Below, in pieces: positions 59,401 to 64,000 of a stretch of DNA of 64,000 bases. The stretch comes from Sycon ciliatum (lineage: Eukaryota > Porifera > Calcarea > Leucosolenida > Sycettidae): NCBI RefSeq assembly GCF_964019385.1, contig NC_088643.1, positions 18,614,775 through 18,678,774 of the forward strand. The letters are read 5' to 3'. Each line of letters opens with the position of its first letter. Within the stretch, counting starts at the first letter, position 1. Below the pieces are notes generated by a model. It was given only the letters and a program-made list of their open reading frames with translations. It made no database searches and was not told the origin of the DNA. The position numbers and the translations under genes are program-made.

Positions 59401-59670
59401 ACGATGTTGAGAGAACATAGAAAACAACCTCCTCTTCGATTGAAAATTGGCCAAAAAGTGTGTGAAATGTATGTGCGCAGATGCATTTCCACTGGCAAGC
59501 TAATCCCTCATTACGTCATCAGCGCTCGCTCGGCCGAAATTCAAAAGTCGTCTTCCTGCTCGACTCGATCGCTTCTGGAGACTCGTTCTTGTTCGAGGGG
59601 TCTTCTCTTTCACCAACCTTCGTCTTGGCATCGAAAACTCGGCGTCGAAAATGAAGCCGGAGTGCCCCTT
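56467..59670. mobile_element. 3.2-kb element with long (about 500 bp) terminal inverted repeats
   Basis: Sequence from AAGGGGCACTCCGGCTTC (56467) to about 56975 is repeated in inverted form, with high identity, at about 59165-59670. TA flanks both ends; TTAA on the left against TTAG on the right leaves open a TTAA target. The 2.2-kb interior (57000-59160) has short frames on both strands, with no transposase motif that I recognise and a G-run at 58407-58420. It may be a non-autonomous foldback element or an eroded autonomous one. Confidence 0.75.
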
Positions 59671-59857
59671 TAGCACTACTATACTGTTGAATGAAATCCG
59701 ATCAAGCCGCCGCAGTCACATGGTCAATGCCACGCAGTGTGCTGTGCAGCCCTGCACTGTAGACCTGCGAACACTGGGCGGCGTGAACCGGGTGCTGGAT
59801 TGGCTAACTTGACTTATGCAATCAGATTTCATTGAGCAGCACTGTAGTATCAACCGG

Positions 59858-60069
59858 TGGTTACTGCAAAACCGGGAATTTTCGGTGGTGTAATATTTCG
59901 GTAGTTCCCAAAATCAACGATTCGGTACCACGAAAATTTCGGTAAACCAGTTTTCCAGATCCAAAAATGCATTTTTGCACACTGTATGGCATGGCTTGTT
60001 GAATCCTAGGTCGAGTTTTATTTTAATTAACCGAAAATAAATCTCCACCGAAATTTTCTGGTTTTACAG
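59858..60069. mobile_element. MITE (CTGYAAAACCGG ends)
   Basis: CTGCAAAACCGGGAATTTTC at the left pairs with the complement of CTGTAAAACCAGAAAATTTC at the right. TA flanks both sides and TTTCGGT motifs recur inside. Confidence 0.65.
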
Positions 60070-62438
60070 TACATGTATATTCTCTTGCTACACTTGCACA
60101 ATAGTACTGTATGCCGGATATCTATACATGACACTATAGTACACTGTACATGAGATAATTGGGGGGGGGGGGGGGCAATTTCGTGAGACCGAGGTAAAGA
60201 CGCGGCCCGGCGGCTGCATGCAATGCATTTACTTGTATTATCGTATACTAGTACACGGGTAAAAGTTATTAGACTTGACGAGGAAAGTTTGGCAAAGGTG
60301 GAGTCCGTGGATATCAGATCTGTCATGTCCAAGGCTATTCCAAACATGACATATTTGACAGTATTATGCTAACGGACCATTAAATACTTGGATTGTATTA
60401 CAATTACTTGAGCATTGATTCCTCAGACCTCTCTCATCATGCACAGGCAAGGACATCACATACGGTATGTCCAAGATCCAAGTCCATAGCTAGCGTGCAC
60501 ACGCACAGATAGCGAGTTATGCCTTATGGACTCGACTTCGCGAATTATTTCGCTAGCGCTAGCGCGCATGCATGCAGTAGTAATTTCGACCCACGTGTCT
60601 TTCACGTGTGTGATGATCAGAGCGCTTGCTTTTTGATTTCCTTGACATCTGGACAATAATCATGAAGAGATGAAAATGTAGGCCACTTTTTATTTTTTGA
60701 ATCTGCAGTAACTGTTGTTTCACTCATTATACTAGCTCTTGCTGTCAGTGAGTTTTGTCTCGACCTCAATGAATGCGGAGCACCAGTAGTAGTATACAAG
60801 GTGCTCTGGAATCTCAGTTCGTGTATCAAGGAGGTGACGTGTGAATGACCTAAAGGGGCCTGTACTGCTGCTGCGAGTTGTGGCCACTCAATTATTTGAA
60901 CCAGCTCCCTCCAAGGAATTTGTTGTTTCATTGGGTGTAGCTATTTTGAGGTGAGAACAGAATGCACTGTACTATGTACACCATCCAAAGTATTGGTCTG
61001 CTCACCCAATGATACCCATACTGCGACTTACTGTGTTTATAATATCTAGTACAATTTTAATAAGTAAAGAGAAAGCACCAATAAGTTACGAGTCAGTATG
61101 GGTTACCTTGGTGGACTGTTAGTCATAACTAGTAACTTATAGGTCCTTTCTCTTTACTTGTAATATTGGTTCACCATCCGAGTTTACAATTACATAATAT
61201 TAGTCCCGTAGCTATGCCAAAGATGTTACTGAAGTAACGTCTGGCGCTAGCCAGGGTCCACACAGCTTTTTATACATACATGTACGACACTTGATAATGG
61301 TGTTGAACAATGTGGTGCTCCCAGCACCGTACACATTCGTGATTTTGGTGCTGTACGCAAAGTGTGCTTGGCACCACACTGGCATCATCACTCGACGTCA
61401 GTGCAACAGTCCGTTGCCCCTTGGTCACAGTCAGGGAGAATATTTCGAGAAGTATGTCGCTGCTCAGCTACAGGCATTGCAACTTCGGATGGTTCTCTGC
61501 AAGCGTGACGCCGACATCCTCCAGCTTGATCATGGGAATGCGCTGTGCAGGAAAGCAAGAGTACATGAAAACCAGAGTGCAGCTCGGATGGGTTGCTGTC
61601 ACGGCGAAATTCCGTGATTGCATTATTTTAGTGATGTACTAGTAGTGCGTACACGCAGGATTCCAGCAGGTCTATTTCTGCACAACTGCAGCTCAGTTGT
61701 ACGCACTGCGCCATTTCCCGCCGCTTATCTGCACCAACTATGATATCCCGGAACTTCGCCGGGTTTCATGTACTCTTGCTGAGGGCTATCACCCTTACCC
61801 ATTACCATGGTGACTCGGTCACTCCAGCATGTCATTTGATGTGTGGAGTCGACGAAGAGCACTGGCGTTGTGATCGCTCTCGCACATGACCGCTATAGTT
61901 TTTCCTTTAATATATTTGTGTGCCTGTAGTCGATCTCATGTAATACGGCAACACTGCCTATTTGTTCTTTGACATTAAATAAACCAATCCAATCCAAAAA
62001 ACAGTGCTGGCAAGTTCCTAGTACAGTAATCTGATTGCCTGAGCGTGATTTTCCGCCCCGCAGCAGTTCGCATCCCAGTGTTCGCGGGTCCAGGGCTGCA
62101 CAGCGCCCGCCACTTACCTGACTCGTCCCATTGGATTCCATTGAGGAGCTGTACATGTAGCTGCAGGAGAAGCTGCAGGAGAAGTTGTATTTTTTTGTAT
62201 TTTCTAATATGGTGTGAGGGGAGCCTAGCTGAAACTCACTCTACACTTCAATGCATGCAGCGCCGGTCACCCGTTTGTGCTACGCTCGGAGGATCATATC
62301 ATTTGGGGTGGGTGCACTCGCCTCGGTCCAGTTCAGAAGTCCTCACTGTCTTTCGTGCTACTGTTGTTCTGCTGCTGCTGATGTTGCTGCTGCTGCTGTA
62401 CAGTGGCATTAGTGGAGGAAAGAAGACATTAGCTTGCA
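60070..62438. other. Intergenic region, no gene recognised
   Basis: It holds a G-run near 60160-60174, a hairpin-forming inverted repeat at 61062-61160 (GTAAAGAGAAAGCACC with GGTCCTTTCTCTTTAC), and a CAAGAGTACATGAAAACC...GGGTTTCATGTACTCTTG pair at 61556-61777 without a clear duplication. A TGCTGC-rich run lies at 62370-62400. Frames up to about 108 codons show no recognisable family. Confidence 0.45.
61556..61777. mobile_element. Probable CAAGAGTACAT-family element
   Basis: The ends CAAGAGTACATGAAAACC and ...GGGTTTCATGTACTCTTG are inverted. The flanking heptamers (AGGAAAG and CTGAGGG) do not match, so insertion is not proven. Confidence 0.45.
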
Positions 62439-63653
62439 ATGGCGGAGGCCGAGGATGAAATCATTGAGAGCATTGCCCTTGCTGAGAGTCTCACCCTCAC
62501 GGAACGCCCGCATGATGAAACCGTCGAGAGCATTGCCATGGCTGAGAGCCACACCCTCGCAGAGAGGCCACACAATGACCTGGAGGAGTTCCGCCGTGAG
62601 TGGCGTCAGGAGGTGGAGTCGCGCCACCGTGGCGGCAAGACTGCTGCACGAGGTGAGATCTTTTGCTCGGCAGTGGTGCCACACGGGCCCACGCTCACGG
62701 GATAACACCGCATACCGTAGTGCCTTGTATTAAAGCCTGTTTTTCAAGATACACTGTCGACACATATTCGTGACATAAGCCTGGTTTTAGTGCTGACACA
62801 CATAGAAACACCTGGTTTGAATAGAAGACTGATGCGAATAGAAGCCTAGCCCTGACATCGGCTTTTACAGGAATAAGCCCGGCTTTAGTGCGCGGCATTA
62901 CGGTATCTCTCCTGCTTTCCTCACCTCTGTAAATCAGTAGATCTGACCGTGAGCTGTGGGTAGTGTTACCCTATACATAGTGCATTCACTACCAGGTTTC
63001 TTCCATTAACAATTTGAAATGTCTTCGTCCAAAGTGGGGGTGTACCACAGAGGAAGGCCTGGCTGGACAGTCCGAATTCATTCAGTGTTCATTGAGGCCG
63101 AGGGAGGGGATTTGATTTGTGAAATAAATTCAAATAATTCAAATAATCCAGACAGGTGGTTGTCACTGTATGCTCTGCACATACACGGTGACATGCTAAG
63201 TGAAGTGCATGCCTACATGTCTTCCGGTTGTTTCTGTTGCAGGTCAGGACGGTGCAAAGGCAACTGCCGATCGTGTGCCTGCGGCTACAACTACAGCCAC
63301 TCTCCCAGCAGCAGCAGCAGCAGCAGCGTCGGCATCGAGCGTCACCGCCTCGCAGGCGCAAGCGACCGCAAACGACCCCGTCGAGCCTGCTGCAGCGGAC
63401 AGACACGTTGACGCTGCGGAGGTGGACAGCTCAGCTGCATGTACAGCCGGCAGCACATCGCCATCGGCCAGTTGCCCAGCAAAGGACGCCTGCCCCACGC
63501 AAGAAGTTCAAGAACAGACCAGTGGTGAAGGTGAAGAGGCATCGGCTGCTGTAGCAGCAGCATCGGCACAGTCCGCGCCTTCTGGCCACCACGATGCAGC
63601 CTCAGTGCATTCTGGAAGGGAAATCCCCAGTGACTCTGATGGTGACACGGACG
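62439..63653 (+). CDS. 5' part of an unidentified gene (FBXO9-like N terminus possible), truncated by window edge
   Basis: Exon 1 (62439-62652) and exon 2 (from 63243) join in phase 1. Exon 2 stays open to a TGA at 63698, but a good donor, ACG|GTGAGC, at 63653 suggests the gene continues beyond the window. Exon 1 begins MAEAEDEIIESIALAES and contains an internal repeat of about 19 residues (ESIALAES.TL.ERPHD and ESIAMAESHTLAERPHN). It ends with DLEEFRREWRQEVE. That FR..W..E segment recalls the N terminus of the F-box protein FBXO9, but this is a weak short match. Exon 2 is Ala/Ser/Thr-rich and acidic, apparently disordered. I cannot assign a function. Confidence 0.55.
62713..62905. mobile_element. 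TACCGTA-type MITE in the first intron of the right-edge gene
   Basis: TACCGTAGTGCCTTGTATTA and ...TTTAGTGCGCGGCATTACGGTA are imperfect inverted repeats bounded by TA. The interior has TGAATAGAAG motifs like those at 1228-1406 and 15308-15918. Confidence 0.65.
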
Positions 63654-64000
63654 GTGAGCAGGACATCATGCATGGTGTAGGATGCACAAGAGCAATCTGA
63701 GGCTGTTTGGCTGTGGCTTCAAGTGTTATACACAAAACGTGACAAAAGCGATCCCTTGTGTGTGGTTTCATGTATTATACACCAAAGTGATTGAGAGAGA
63801 GAGGGCTGTGGCATCAAATTTACACTCACCAGAGCGATCATCAGATAGCATTGGCTATTAGGTGTTAGTGAAAGAACCAGCCTAGATATCCGTAGCTATT
63901 GTGTGCATGTGTGTGTGTGGGGGGGGGGGGATGCTACGCGTATGTGTGAATGTGACGGTGGCAATGGATCCACACTCGTGGGCTTGCATAGTGTCGGCAT

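Overview
This is eukaryotic, almost certainly metazoan, DNA. Genes are split by GT-AG introns, there are long CA/GT microsatellites, and miniature transposons occur every few kilobases. A GASZ/ASZ1-type gene, a nucleobindin and tandem-CH/spectrin-type coding sequence point to an invertebrate animal. An early-branching marine lineage such as a sponge is a guess; the sequence alone does not fix the taxon.

Layout. (1) 1.6-11.4 kb, minus strand: a seven-exon membrane-anchored purple acid phosphatase whose introns are packed with nested transposons. (2) 11.4-19.3 kb: a gene-free block holding a TTAA-type element with a triplicated core, two Harbinger-like MITEs joined to it end to end, a MITE with a 17-bp VNTR, and a scrambled LTR retroelement. 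(3) 19.3-24.2 kb, plus strand: a second, divergently oriented purple acid phosphatase with the same exon structure. (4) 26.5-28.9 kb, minus strand: a two-exon nucleobindin with a Gln/His/Pro-rich tail. (5) 29.6-47.3 kb, plus strand: a twelve-exon ASZ1/GASZ gene (ankyrin repeats, SAM domain, C-terminal membrane anchor), head-to-head with the nucleobindin gene. (6) 47.3-51.8 kb: no recognisable gene. (7) 51.8-55.5 kb, plus strand: a two-exon gene for a tandem calponin-homology protein with a spectrin-like rod and a Cys-rich CaaX-type end. (8) 56.5-59.7 kb: a 3.2-kb element with inverted repeats of about 500 bp. (9) 62.4 kb to the right edge, plus strand: the first two exons of a gene that probably continues past the window.

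All multi-exon models were built by hand from splice sites, codon phase and similarity to remembered families. For the two phosphatases and ASZ1 every exon joins in frame. The phosphatases share identical lengths for exons 2-6 (164, 161, 82, 112 and 124 bp). The genes do not look like one pathway: two are secretory/ectoenzyme phosphatases, one is a Ca2+-binding secretory protein, one belongs to the piRNA pathway and one is a probable membrane-cytoskeleton linker.

The least expected signals are a family of mini-elements with termini CAAGAGTACAT...ATGTACTCTTG and 7-bp target-site duplications, ranging from 33 bp to 1.6 kb; a triple-nested insertion; a foldback element whose intact arm preserves the empty site of an insertion in the other arm; and the lipidation-type C terminus on the CH/spectrin-like protein.
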